From contig JAHZAU010000002.1 in NCBI GenBank assembly GCA_019423755.1, positions 124,001-188,000 of the forward strand: 64,000 nucleotides of DNA. Direction: 5' to 3'. The notes beneath the pieces were generated by a model. The model did no database searches. It saw only the letters and a program-made list of their open reading frames with translations, and was not told where the DNA came from. Position numbers and translations under genes: made by a program. The DNA is from Oscillospiraceae bacterium (GTDB lineage Bacteria; Bacillota; Clostridia; Oscillospirales; Ruminococcaceae). Position 1 is the first letter of the stretch. Every line of letters starts with the position of its first letter. Positions 15,111-22,925 of this stretch are shown here, piece after piece.

Positions 15111-16301
15111 ATGGAAAGAATGGTTGGTACCGTTTCCCGCGGCATCCGCGCCCCCATCATCCGCGAGGGCGACCATCTGGCAGAAATCGTTGTAAAATCC
15201 GTGCTGGACGCCAGCGCTTCGGAGGGCTTTGCCTTCCACGACCGCGACGTGGTAGCCGTTACCGAGGCTGTGGTCGCTCGTGCACAGGGCAACTACGCTC
15301 ACATTGACGCCATCGCCAAAGACGTCCGCGAAAAGCTGGGCGGCGAGACCATCGGCGTGCTCTTCCCCATCCTCAGCCGCAACCGCTTCTCGGTCTGCCT
15401 CAAGGGCATTGCCCGCGGCGCCAAGAAGATCGTGCTGCAGGTTTCCTACCCCGCTGACGAGGTGGGCAACCATCTCATCGACGAGGACCTGCTGGACGAG
15501 AAGGGCGTCAACCCCTGGACCGACGTCCTCACCGAGGCCCAGTACCGCGAGCTGTTCGGCCGGGTGCTGCATCCCTTCACCGGCGTGGATTACCTGGAGT
15601 TCTACTCCGACCTGATCCGCGAAAACGGCGCTGAGGTGGAGATCGTCCTCTCCAACGACCCCCGCACCATCCTCCAGTACACCGACAAGGTGCTCAACTG
15701 CGATATCCACACCCGTGCCCGCACCAAACGCCTGCTGAAAAAAGCCGGCGCCTCTGTGGTCTGCGGCCTGGACGACATCCTCACCGCTCCGGTGGACGGC
15801 TCCGGCTGCAACCCCTCCTACGGCCTGCTGGGCTCCAACAAGTCCACCGAGGAGACCGTGAAGCTCTTCCCCCGCGACTGCGACCAGTTCGTAGCAGAAG
15901 TCGCCAGCATGCTCCGTGAAAAGACCGGCAAGAACATCGAGGTCATGGTTTACGGCGACGGCGCCTTCAAAGACCCGGTGGGCAAGATCTGGGAGCTGGC
16001 TGACCCGGTGGTTTCCCCGGCCTACACCCCCGGCCTGGAAGGTACCCCCAATGAGGTCAAGCTCAAATATCTGGCCGACAACGACTTTGCGGACCTGAGC
16101 GGCGATGCGCTGAAGGAAGCCATCTCCAACTACATCCGCAACAAGGACGCCGACCTGAAGGGCCAGATGGCTTCTCAGGGCACCACCCCCCGCCGCCTCA
16201 CCGACCTGATCGGCTCGCTGTGCGACCTGACCTCCGGCTCCGGCGACAAGGGTACCCCCATCATCCTCATCCAGGGCTACTTCGACAACTACACCAAGTA
16301 A
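15111..16301 (+). CDS. Coenzyme F420-0:L-glutamate ligase-like protein (CofE family, role unknown)
   Basis: 396 residues, with the CofE fold signature spread over the protein: DVVAVTEAVVARAQGN near residue 50, GVLFPILSRNRFSVCLKGIARGAKKI near 85, and the metal/GTP-binding C-terminal half with VMVYGDGAFKDPVGKIWELADPVV. Genuine CofE adds gamma-linked glutamates to F420 and is about 250 residues; this longer form is widespread in Firmicutes that make no F420. No other F420 gene (cofC/D/G/H) is in the window. It could ligate an amino acid to another acceptor. AAAGG is 11 nt upstream of the ATG. Monocistronic. Confidence 0.8.
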   Translation: MERMVGTVSRGIRAPIIREGDHLAEIVVKSVLDASASEGFAFHDRDVVAVTEAVVARAQGNYAHIDAIAKDVREKLGGETIGVLFPILSRNRFSVCLKGIARGAKKIVLQVSYPADEVGNHLIDEDLLDEKGVNPWTDVLTEAQYRELFGRVLHPFTGVDYLEFYSDLIRENGAEVEIVLSNDPRTILQYTDKVLNCDIHTRARTKRLLKKAGASVVCGLDDILTAPVDGSGCNPSYGLLGSNKSTEETVKLFPRDCDQFVAEVASMLREKTGKNIEVMVYGDGAFKDPVGKIWELADPVVSPAYTPGLEGTPNEVKLKYLADNDFADLSGDALKEAISNYIRNKDADLKGQMASQGTTPRRLTDLIGSLCDLTSGSGDKGTPIILIQGYFDNYTK

Positions 16302-16318
16302 TCTGCCTTCGGCAGCTC

Positions 16319-16353
16319 TCCCCCGTCCGTTTGGGCGGGGGATTTGCTTTTTT
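16319..16353 (+). terminator. Terminator of the F420-ligase-like gene
   Basis: A 9-10-bp GC stem (CCCCCGTCC with GGGCGGGGG, one mismatch) around GTTT, followed by a T-rich tail ending in six T. Confidence 0.88.
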
Positions 16354-16419
16354 GTGCTAAAGCGTGTATCATAGGGAAGGTATTTTGCGCGCCTGCGCCA
16401 AAAGGAGAGAGTTTTTGTC

Positions 16420-17163
16420 ATGCTCACCGGTCTTCCCTTATACTGCTACAGCCTGTTTGCCGTGTTCTGCGCCTATTTTGTCAAGGGGCTTTCCGGCTTT
16501 GCCAACACCCTGGTGTTCAGCTCGGTCATGGGCTTTGCCGCCGATACCCACAACATCTCCCCCACCGACCTGCTGCTGGGCCTGCCCTCCAACCTGTATC
16601 TGGCCTGGCGGGAGCGGCGGTCGGTGCGATGGAAGGAGGTGGCCGTCCTTTCGGCGCTGGTGCTGGCGGGGATGATCCCCGGGGCGATGCTGCTGAAGGT
16701 GGGCAACGACCGGGTGCTCAAGGTGCTGCTGGGCGCGGCGGTGGCGGCGCTGGGCGTGGAGATGCTGCTGCGCTGCCGGCACACCGGCCCTCTGGCCAAA
16801 CCTCACCCCCTGGTGCTGTTAGTTATCGGGGTGGGATCGGGGGTGCTTTGCGGGCTGTTTGGTATCTCGGCCTTCCTGGTGGCCTACATCGCCCGCACCA
16901 CCGACACCCAAAGCCAGGCCCGGGGCACCATGTGCTGCGTCTTTGCCATCGAAAATCTCATGCGCATGACCCTCTACCTTTCCGGCGGCATCCTCACCTG
17001 GGAGATCGCCAAAGGGGTGCTGATCTTACTGCCGGCGGTGGCGCTGGGACTGTGGGCGGGGCTGCGCGCCAGCCGCCGCATCCCCGAAAACCGCGCCAAG
17101 CAGACGGTGAGCGCCCTGCTCATCCTCTCCGGCGGCAGCCTCATCCTCACAAACCTTCTGTAA
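16420..17163 (+). CDS. TauE/SafE (TSUP) family permease
   Basis: 247-residue membrane protein with about eight helices and the repeated glycine-rich N-termini of each half that define TSUP transporters (FVKGLSGFANTLVFSSVMGF and IGVGSGVLCGLFGISAFLVAYI). Family members export sulfite, sulfoacetate or other organosulfur anions; the substrate here is not evident. AAGGAGAG precedes the ATG. It ends 8 nt before a strong bidirectional terminator and has no obvious metabolic partner nearby. Confidence 0.88.
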   Translation: MLTGLPLYCYSLFAVFCAYFVKGLSGFANTLVFSSVMGFAADTHNISPTDLLLGLPSNLYLAWRERRSVRWKEVAVLSALVLAGMIPGAMLLKVGNDRVLKVLLGAAVAALGVEMLLRCRHTGPLAKPHPLVLLVIGVGSGVLCGLFGISAFLVAYIARTTDTQSQARGTMCCVFAIENLMRMTLYLSGGILTWEIAKGVLILLPAVALGLWAGLRASRRIPENRAKQTVSALLILSGGSLILTNLL

Positions 17164-17170
17164 GAAAAGA

Positions 17171-17206
17171 AAAAGCCTGCTTCCTAGTTGGGAAGCAGGC
17201 TTTTTT
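17171..17206. terminator. Bidirectional terminator
   Basis: AAAAGCCTGCTTCC pairs perfectly with GGAAGCAGGCTTTT across a 6-nt loop, with A- and T-tracts on both sides. It serves the TSUP permease gene (plus) and the convergent deacetylase gene (minus). Confidence 0.95.
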
Positions 17207-17214
17207 GCGCGTTT

Positions 17215-18189
17215 TTACGCCGGATAAGCGACAAATTCATACCCTTCGGCCCGCAGGCGGTCGATGACCTGCCCTAGGATCTGGGTGTTGGTCTGGGAAA
17301 CAGCGTGCAGCAGATAGATGGCGCCGGGGTGGGCCTTACTGCAGATGGTCTCCAGAGCCTGGGCGGGGTCGGGCTGGTCGTCCACCAGCCAATCCCGATA
17401 AGCAAAGCTCCAGAATACGCTGCGGTAACCCATCTCCTGCAGCAGCTTCAGGTCCTGCTCGCAGAATTCCCCCATGGGGAAGCGGAACAGCTGCATGGTG
17501 TAGCCGTATTCCTCCTGGATATAGTCGTGCAGGCCGGCCACCTCATCCTTACACTGGTCCAGCGGGGTGTCGGGGAAGGAGGGGTGGTTGACGCTGTGGT
17601 TGCCCACGGTGTGGCCCTCGTCGATCATCCGCTGGATCAGGTCCGGGTTGCTTTCGGCGTAGGGCATGGTGACAAAGAACACCGCCGGGACCTGCTTTTC
17701 CTTGAGGACGTCCAAAATCTGCGCGGTATAGCCGTTTTCGTAGCCCTCGTCGAAGGTCAGATAGATGGTTCGGTCGTTTTCCCGGATAAAGTCCGCGTCA
17801 TACTGGCCGTACTTCTCCTGATAGGCGGTGGCGCCGCTGGGACGGTTGTCCCCGTCCACCGGGCCGCCGGGACCCCAGCCCAGCTTGGTGCCGTCCAGGG
17901 CCGACAGGGCCGCCGCATCCACCGAGACGCTTGCCAGGGCGGCCGGTTCCTCCGGCTGGGACACCGGTTCTTCCTCCGGCTGAGGCTCGTCCGCCGCAAG
18001 GGGTTCTTCCGGGGCAGGTTCCGGCTGAGGCGGGGAGACCGGCTCCTCCTCCACCGGGTCCGGCTGGGCCTCCTGCACCGTCTCGGGCTGGGACGGCGAT
18101 TCCTCCACCGCGGCGCGGTGGGCGCAGGCTGTGGACAGGCCCAGCAGACAGCCTGCCAGCAGCAGGGAAAGGATCTGTTTTGGTTTCAT
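17215..18189 (-). CDS. Polysaccharide deacetylase lipoprotein (PdaA-like)
   Basis: 324 residues: a lipoprotein signal with lipobox STAC (Cys22), a long Pro/Glu-rich spacer (about residues 30-90) that could span the wall, then a NodB-type carbohydrate esterase 4 domain. CE4 motifs are TFDEGYENG (first aspartate region), HSVNHPSF (metal histidines), RFPMGEF and IYLLHAVS. The TFDEGYENGY form and the GWGPGG...GDNRP segment match PdaA, which deacetylates muramic acid for spore-cortex lactam formation, so a sporulation role is plausible. The start MKPKQILSLL has AGGTGGAG upstream; an earlier in-frame ATG lacks one. Confidence 0.87.
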   Translation of the reverse strand: MKPKQILSLLLAGCLLGLSTACAHRAAVEESPSQPETVQEAQPDPVEEEPVSPPQPEPAPEEPLAADEPQPEEEPVSQPEEPAALASVSVDAAALSALDGTKLGWGPGGPVDGDNRPSGATAYQEKYGQYDADFIRENDRTIYLTFDEGYENGYTAQILDVLKEKQVPAVFFVTMPYAESNPDLIQRMIDEGHTVGNHSVNHPSFPDTPLDQCKDEVAGLHDYIQEEYGYTMQLFRFPMGEFCEQDLKLLQEMGYRSVFWSFAYRDWLVDDQPDPAQALETICSKAHPGAIYLLHAVSQTNTQILGQVIDRLRAEGYEFVAYPA

Positions 18190-18368
18190 GGTCTTCTCCA
18201 CCTTTCTTTTCCGGTTGGTCCCGTTTAGTTTGCCCCGTTGTTTTTCCAAAATACACGCCGCCGGGGTCCTTTTCTTTCATTATACTACCCGCGTCATAAT
18301 CTGCCTAGTCCTGCTCATACTAAAGCGGATGCATTTTGCCTTTCCATTGCAAAAAGGAGTGAAGTTTC

Positions 18369-19646
18369 ATGAAAGACCGTAGCATCTGTCATCTTTTCGG
18401 GCGGGAGATCCTCGATTCCCGCGGCAATCCCACCGTAGAAGCGGTGGTCACCCTCAGCGACGGCAGCGTGGGGCGGGCTTCGGTGCCCTCCGGGGCCTCC
18501 ACCGGCCGCCACGAGGCCCACGAACTGCGGGACAGCGACCCGGTCCGTTACGGCGGCAAGGGGGTGCTGCTGGCGGTACACCACATCAACACCACCATCA
18601 ACGACGGCCTGCGGGGGATGAGCGCCGGTTCCCCCTGGCTGGTGGACCAGCGGCTGCGGGAGCTGGATGGCACCAGCGACAAGTCCGCCCTGGGGGCCAA
18701 CGCCCTGCTGGCGGTGTCCCTGGCCTGCGCCAAGGCGGCAGCCGCCTCCTGCAAAATGCCCCTTTACCGCTTTTTGGGCGGCGCCGGGGCCACCCTGCTG
18801 CCGCTGCCTATGATGAACATCCTCAACGGCGGGGCCCACGCCGCCAACAACCTGGATATCCAGGAATTTATGATCCAGCCTGCCGGAGCCGCAAGCTTTG
18901 CCCAGGGGCTGGAATGGTGCTGCCGCATCTACCACCGGCTGGGGAGCCTGCTGGCGGCCCAGGGGCTTTCCACCGCCGTGGGGGACGAGGGCGGCTACGC
19001 CCCCAACCTGACCCACGAGGAGGAAGCCCTGGCGCTGATTTTGGAGGCGGTGCGGCTGGAGGGCCTGACCCCGGGGCAGGACATCACCCTGGCCCTGGAC
19101 GCCGCCGCCAGCGGCTGGAAGACCGCCGAGGGCTACCGCCTGCCCAAGCGCCAGCTGCTCTACTCCACCGCCGAGCTGATCTCCCACTGGGAGGACCTGT
19201 GCAGCCGGTACCCCATCACCTCCCTGGAGGACCCGCTGGGCGAAGACGACTGGCAGGGCTTTGCCCAGCTGACCCACCGCCTGCAGGGCCGGGTGCGGGT
19301 AGTGGGAGACGATCTGCTGGTCACCAACACCCAGCGCATCCGTCAGGGCATCTCCATGGAAGCCGCCAGCGCGGTGCTGCTCAAGCCCAACCAGGCGGGC
19401 ACCCTCACCGAGGCCATGGAGGCCGCCGCCCTGGCCCAGAAGGCCGGCTGGGGGACCATCCTCTCCCACCGCAGCGGCGAGACCGAAGACGCCGCCATCG
19501 CCGACCTGGCGGTGGCGCTGCAGGCCGGACAGATCAAGGCCGGGGCCCCCTGCCGCGGCGAGCGCACCGCCAAATACAACCAGCTGCTGCGCATCGAGGA
19601 AGCCCTGGGGCCTTCCGCCCGCTTCGGTCTGCCCGCCGCCTTCTAA
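18369..19646 (+). CDS. eno: Enolase
   Basis: Converts 2-phosphoglycerate to phosphoenolpyruvate. 425 residues, normal length. Conserved regions: SGASTGRHEA loop, NGGAHAANNLDIQEFM, catalytic Glu in VGDEGGYAPNL, metal ligands in LALDAAAS, SLEDPLGEDD and VGDDLLVTN, catalytic Lys in LLKPNQAGT and the SHRSGETED loop. It departs from typical bacterial enolases at several positions (HAANN for HADNN, GAPCRGER for GAPSRTDR), so it could be a divergent paralogue. It is not linked to the pgk-tpiA-gpmI operon about 30 kb away. AAGGAG precedes the ATG. Confidence 0.93.
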   Translation: MKDRSICHLFGREILDSRGNPTVEAVVTLSDGSVGRASVPSGASTGRHEAHELRDSDPVRYGGKGVLLAVHHINTTINDGLRGMSAGSPWLVDQRLRELDGTSDKSALGANALLAVSLACAKAAAASCKMPLYRFLGGAGATLLPLPMMNILNGGAHAANNLDIQEFMIQPAGAASFAQGLEWCCRIYHRLGSLLAAQGLSTAVGDEGGYAPNLTHEEEALALILEAVRLEGLTPGQDITLALDAAASGWKTAEGYRLPKRQLLYSTAELISHWEDLCSRYPITSLEDPLGEDDWQGFAQLTHRLQGRVRVVGDDLLVTNTQRIRQGISMEAASAVLLKPNQAGTLTEAMEAAALAQKAGWGTILSHRSGETEDAAIADLAVALQAGQIKAGAPCRGERTAKYNQLLRIEEALGPSARFGLPAAF

Positions 19647-19668
19647 AAACCGTATCCTTTCGCGCAAC

Positions 19669-19703
19669 AAAAAACAGCCCGCTTTGCAGCGAGCTGTTTT
19701 TTG
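19669..19703. terminator. Bidirectional terminator between eno and hppA
   Basis: ACAGC-CC-GCT stem pairing with AGC-GA-GCTGT around TTGC, flanked by six A and six T. Two further hairpins without U-tracts lie nearer the hppA stop (about 19741-19761 and 19773-19801). Confidence 0.85.
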
Positions 19704-19824
19704 GTATATTAATTTTTCTCTGCGGAGTTTTCCGATCAAATGCTTCCTTGCTTGGAAAGGAAGGGTCGGCCCCTCCGCCTCCGCGCCGGAAGCGGAGGGA
19801 CCTAGGTATGTATGATAAGTAAAA

Positions 19825-21915
19825 CTAGTGGATCAGAGAGAAGTTAGCCACAACAGCAGCGAACACGATGGAAACCATGCTCAGCAGCTTGATGAGGATG
19901 TTGATAGCCGGACCAGAGGTATCCTTGAAGGGGTCGCCAACGGTGTCGCCTACAACAGCCGCTTTGTGGTTGTTGGAGCCTTTGCCGCCGAAAGCACCGG
20001 TCTCGATGTATTTCTTGGCGTTATCCCAGGCACCGCCGGAGTTGGACATCATAACAGCCAGCACGAAGCCGGAAGCGGTAGCACCGCCCAGCATACCGGT
20101 TACGCCCGGTACGCCCAGGATCAGGCCCAGAACAACGGGAACCACGATAGCCAGAACAGCGGGAGCGATCATCTCGTGCAGAGCAGACTTGGTGCACAGG
20201 TCAACGCAGCTTTCGTAATCGGGCTCGGCTTTGCCTTCCATCAGGCCAGCGATGGTCTTGAACTGGCGGCGAACCTCAACCACGATGGACTGAGCCGCAC
20301 GGCCAACGGATTCCATAGTCAGTGCTGCGAAGATGAAGGGCAGCATAGCGCCGGTGATTACACCGATGAGGACAGGGGGATTGAGGACGGACAGGTCCAT
20401 CTGCAGGTCGGGGTTGATGACGCGGACCTGGTCGATGTAGGAAGCGACCAGAGCCAGAGCGGTCAGAGCAGCAGAACCGATAGCGAAACCTTTACCGGTA
20501 GCAGCGGTGGTGTTGCCCAGGGAGTCCAGAGCGTCGGTACGGTTACGGACTTCCTCGCCCAGGCCAGCCATCTCAGCGATACCGCCGGCGTTGTCGGCAA
20601 CGGGGCCGTAAGCGTCGGTAGCCAGAGTGATACCCAGGGTGGACAGCATACCAACAGCAGCCAGGCTGACGCCGTAGAGGCCGGTGTTGAAGTTGGTGGC
20701 GCCGCCGCAGACATAGTAGCTGACCAGAACAGCGATACCAACGATGATAACAGGCAGAGCGGTGGACTTCATGCCCAGGCCCAGACCGCCGATGATCAGG
20801 GTAGCAGAACCGGTCTCAGAGGTACCAGCCAGGTCCTGAGTGGGTTTGAAGTCAGCAGAGGTGTAGTACTCGGTAACTTTACCGATGATGATACCAGCCA
20901 GCAGGCCAGCCATGATAGCGATGAACAGGCCGATCTGCTCCATACCGAAGGTGAAGTAGATCAGAGCGAAGGAAGCAACAGCCACCAGAACGCCGGCAAT
21001 GTTGGTGCCGCGGCTCAGTGCGCCCAGCAGTTCCTTCTGGGAAGCGCCCTCTTTGGTCTTAACAAAGAAGGAGCCGATGAGGGAAGCGAAGATACCCAGA
21101 GCAGACAGCACCATGGGGATCATCATGCCCTGGAAGCCGAAGCCAGCGGCTACGCCCAGAGCGCAGCAGGACAGTCTTGCGCCTGCATAGGACTCGTACA
21201 GGTCAGCGCCCATGCCGGCTACGTCGCCGACGTTGTCGCCAACGTTATCTGCGATAACAGCGGGGTTACGCGGGTCATCCTCGGGGATGCCAGCTTCTAC
21301 TTTACCAACCAGGTCGGCACCGACGTCAGCAGCTTTGGTGAAGATACCGCCGCCAACACGGGCAAACAGAGCCATGGTGGAAGCACCCATACCGAAGGTA
21401 ACCAGAGCAGAAGCGATCTTCTGAGCCTGCTCGGCTTCCGGCAGTGCGCCGTAGAATGCTTTGAGGATGTAGTACCAGAGTGAGGTATCCAGCATGCCCA
21501 GACCAACTACGGTGAAGCCCATAACCGCACCAGCGGAGAAGGCAACCTTCAGGCCCTTATTCAGGCTGTGGTGAGCAGCGTTGGCGGTTCTGGCGTTGGC
21601 TGCAGTGGCGATCTTCATGCCAAAGTAGCCGGACAGAGCGGAGAAAACGCCGCCGGTGATGAAGGCAAAGGGAACGAAGATGTTTACCTGGCCCATGAAA
21701 GCCAGAACAGCGAAGACAATAGTCAGAGCCACAAATACAATGGCAACGCTCTTGTACTGCCGTTTCAGGTAAGCATCCGCGCCTTTGCGGATGGAGGCGC
21801 TGATCTTTTTCATCAGATCGGTGCCTTCGTCTTCATTGAGGACTTTGCGTGTCAGGTACAGCGCATACAGCAGAGCTACGATTGCGCCGACCGGAGCAAG
21901 GATCATCATATCCAT
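19825..21915 (-). CDS. hppA: Membrane-bound pyrophosphatase, K+-dependent type
   Basis: 696-residue ion pump with about sixteen membrane helices that couples pyrophosphate hydrolysis to export of Na+ and/or H+. Substrate-site motifs are ADVGADLVGKVEAGIPEDDPRNPAVIADNVGDNVGD and the C-terminal GGAWDNAKKYIE with KAAVVGDTVGDPFKDTSGPA. The GNTTAATGKGFAIGSAALTAL segment has Ala where K+-independent enzymes have Lys, so K+ activation is expected; such enzymes are often Na+ pumps, which I cannot confirm. The start is placed at the second ATG (MDMMILAPV), 9-10 nt from GAGAAGGG; the first ATG abuts that site. It is monocistronic, with a repeat in its leader. Confidence 0.96.
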   Translation of the reverse strand: MDMMILAPVGAIVALLYALYLTRKVLNEDEGTDLMKKISASIRKGADAYLKRQYKSVAIVFVALTIVFAVLAFMGQVNIFVPFAFITGGVFSALSGYFGMKIATAANARTANAAHHSLNKGLKVAFSAGAVMGFTVVGLGMLDTSLWYYILKAFYGALPEAEQAQKIASALVTFGMGASTMALFARVGGGIFTKAADVGADLVGKVEAGIPEDDPRNPAVIADNVGDNVGDVAGMGADLYESYAGARLSCCALGVAAGFGFQGMMIPMVLSALGIFASLIGSFFVKTKEGASQKELLGALSRGTNIAGVLVAVASFALIYFTFGMEQIGLFIAIMAGLLAGIIIGKVTEYYTSADFKPTQDLAGTSETGSATLIIGGLGLGMKSTALPVIIVGIAVLVSYYVCGGATNFNTGLYGVSLAAVGMLSTLGITLATDAYGPVADNAGGIAEMAGLGEEVRNRTDALDSLGNTTAATGKGFAIGSAALTALALVASYIDQVRVINPDLQMDLSVLNPPVLIGVITGAMLPFIFAALTMESVGRAAQSIVVEVRRQFKTIAGLMEGKAEPDYESCVDLCTKSALHEMIAPAVLAIVVPVVLGLILGVPGVTGMLGGATASGFVLAVMMSNSGGAWDNAKKYIETGAFGGKGSNNHKAAVVGDTVGDPFKDTSGPAINILIKLLSMVSIVFAAVVANFSLIH

Positions 21916-21956
21916 GTGTTCCATTCCCTTCTCAATTTAACAGATTCTCACAAAAT

Positions 21957-21979
21957 ATAACACATTGAACCTGTGTTAT
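21957..21979. promoter_or_regulatory. Perfect inverted repeat in the hppA leader
   Basis: ATAACACA and TGTGTTAT (8-bp arms, 7-nt spacer) start about 12 nt downstream of the -10 box, a classic repressor position. The repeat could also form an mRNA hairpin. Regulator unknown. Confidence 0.45.
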
Positions 21980-21990
21980 TGCTGTTGCTT

Positions 21991-22019
21991 ATGTTAGTAT
22001 TTTCTTAAGGAATTGTCAA
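21991..22019 (-). promoter_or_regulatory. hppA promoter
   Basis: Minus-strand TTGACA and TAACAT separated by 17 nt; the leader to the hppA ATG is about 70 nt. Confidence 0.7.
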
Positions 22020-22029
22020 AATTTTTCCC

Positions 22030-22500
22030 GGGCCGGTTTTTGTGTACCCTGCACAATTGATAAAAAAATGACACAGAAATGCTGATATTCCACAAAAAAC
22101 CTTCCCCTGCCTCCCCTTCTCCCTCGGTCCAAGGGTGTGGGGGCCCTACCCGGAGCCTACAAAAGCATAACACTTCCCCACGCTTTTGTCTCAAACCATC
22201 ACAAACCGCATAACCATGCGGTTTTTTGGCACTTTCCCGCTGCCTGCGGCGCCGCCTTCTTCCCAATATGGGATAAAACCTGGGCCGCCTGCGCCGGGCG
22301 GGACGGTTTTCCCCGCAGAGGCAGCTTCCAAACGGTCAGGAATCTTTCTTCCCGGTATAGTGCAACAAAAGAAAGCGGCACTTCTCGTGCAAAACTGAAA
22401 ACACTTTAGTGATAATCAACAAATCGCACCGAAAGCGCCGCCTTTTTTTCAAGGCGGCGCCGGTTGCTTTCCGAATCCCTGCAACTGCCCCAAAGGGCAC
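22030..22500. other. Gene-free structured stretch, possible non-coding RNA
   Basis: About 470 nt without a supportable gene. It contains an intrinsic terminator in the plus direction (AACCGCAT-aacc-ATGCGGTT then six T, 22204-22227). Just upstream are interleaved repeats GTGGGG (22137-22142), ACAAAAGC (22159-22166), CCCCAC (22176-22181) and GCTTTTGT (22182-22189). It also holds a long-range stem GCTGCCTGCGG (about 22240-22250) with CCGCAGAGGCAGC (about 22313-22325) enclosing two smaller hairpins, and a 10-bp GC hairpin at about 22434-22461. I looked for tmRNA, RNase P, SRP and 6S signatures and recognised none. Confidence 0.4.
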
Positions 22501-22533
22501 AAAAAGGCCGGTCCCAGGAAGGGGACCGGCCTT
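22501..22533 (-). terminator. Terminator of the glutaredoxin-like gene
   Basis: Perfect 12-bp stem (AAGGCCGGTCCC with GGGACCGGCCTT), 6-nt loop, then U5 on the minus strand, 24 nt after the stop codon. Confidence 0.93.
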
Positions 22534-22556
22534 GGCGCCGTGTGTTTTCGGGCAGA

Positions 22557-22841
22557 TTACTCCGCCAGGTGCAACTCCTCGATAAGCTGACGGGCATGAT
22601 CCGGGCCCTGTACCAGCATCACCTGATCGTCCACCACCAGGGTGGGGATGCCGATGGTGTGGGCCTCCCGCACCGGGGCGTGGGCCTCGGAGGTATCGCG
22701 GATCTTCAGGAAGGCCCGCAGGTTGGCGACTTTTTCACAGATGTCCACATACACATAGGGGACACCGCTCTGGGAAAGAACCTCTTTCACCGATGGGCAG
22801 CCGCTTCAGATGGGGCTGCCGTAAAGCATGATTTTTCTCAT
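22557..22841 (-). CDS. Glutaredoxin-like protein with in-frame UGA, probable selenoprotein
   Basis: Read through one UGA, the gene encodes 94 residues: MRKIMLYGSPI-U-SGCPSVKEVL, then VYVDICEKVANLRAFLKIRDTSEAHAPVREAHTIGIPTLVVDDQV. This is a thioredoxin-fold glutaredoxin-like protein with the cis-proline GIPTLVV. The UGA (codon 12, 22806-22808) falls exactly where relatives carry the first cysteine of the CxxC redox motif, giving Sec-Ser-Gly-Cys. The ATG has GGAG at 8 nt, and a SECIS-like hairpin follows the UGA. Without Sec insertion only a fragment from GTG 22790, lacking the active site, could be made. A nonsense mutation or sequencing error is the alternative. It lies 84 nt downstream of tcdA. 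No sel genes are in the window. Confidence 0.8.
22763..22795 (-). promoter_or_regulatory. SECIS-like hairpin directly after the in-frame UGA
   Basis: On the minus strand, 17 nt after the UGA, GAAAG pairs with CUUUC around the loop AGGUU (22774-22788). A GG/CC extension leaves one U unpaired on the 5' side, and CAUCG/CGGUG can form a lower stem. A GGU-containing apical loop and a bulged U at this distance are the features SelB recognises in the E. coli fdhF element. The structure was judged by eye only. Confidence 0.65.
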
Positions 22842-22925
22842 ACAAACCACTCCTTTTGCTACGGGGCGCCGCCTTCTGCGGCGCCGTCCGTTTTCAGTAT
22901 AGCGCGTGCCGGGCCGCCTGTAAAG

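Noticed and set aside
22030..22500. tmRNA, RNase P RNA, SRP RNA or 6S RNA
   Set aside because: I looked for GGAAGCAGC-type SRP loop, tmRNA ends and tag, and RNase P core motifs on both strands and found none. A 6S-like fold cannot be excluded but has no positive support.
22557..22790. A 77-residue protein starting at GTG 22790 as the complete gene
   Set aside because: It lacks a ribosome-binding site and starts inside the thioredoxin fold without its active site. The ATG at 22841 with GGAG upstream and read-through of one UGA explains the sequence better.
22861..22884. GGCGCCGC/GCGGCGCC hairpin between tcdA and the glutaredoxin-like gene as a terminator
   Set aside because: The stem is perfect but no U-tract follows on either strand. 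It may be an mRNA structural element; I did not call termination.
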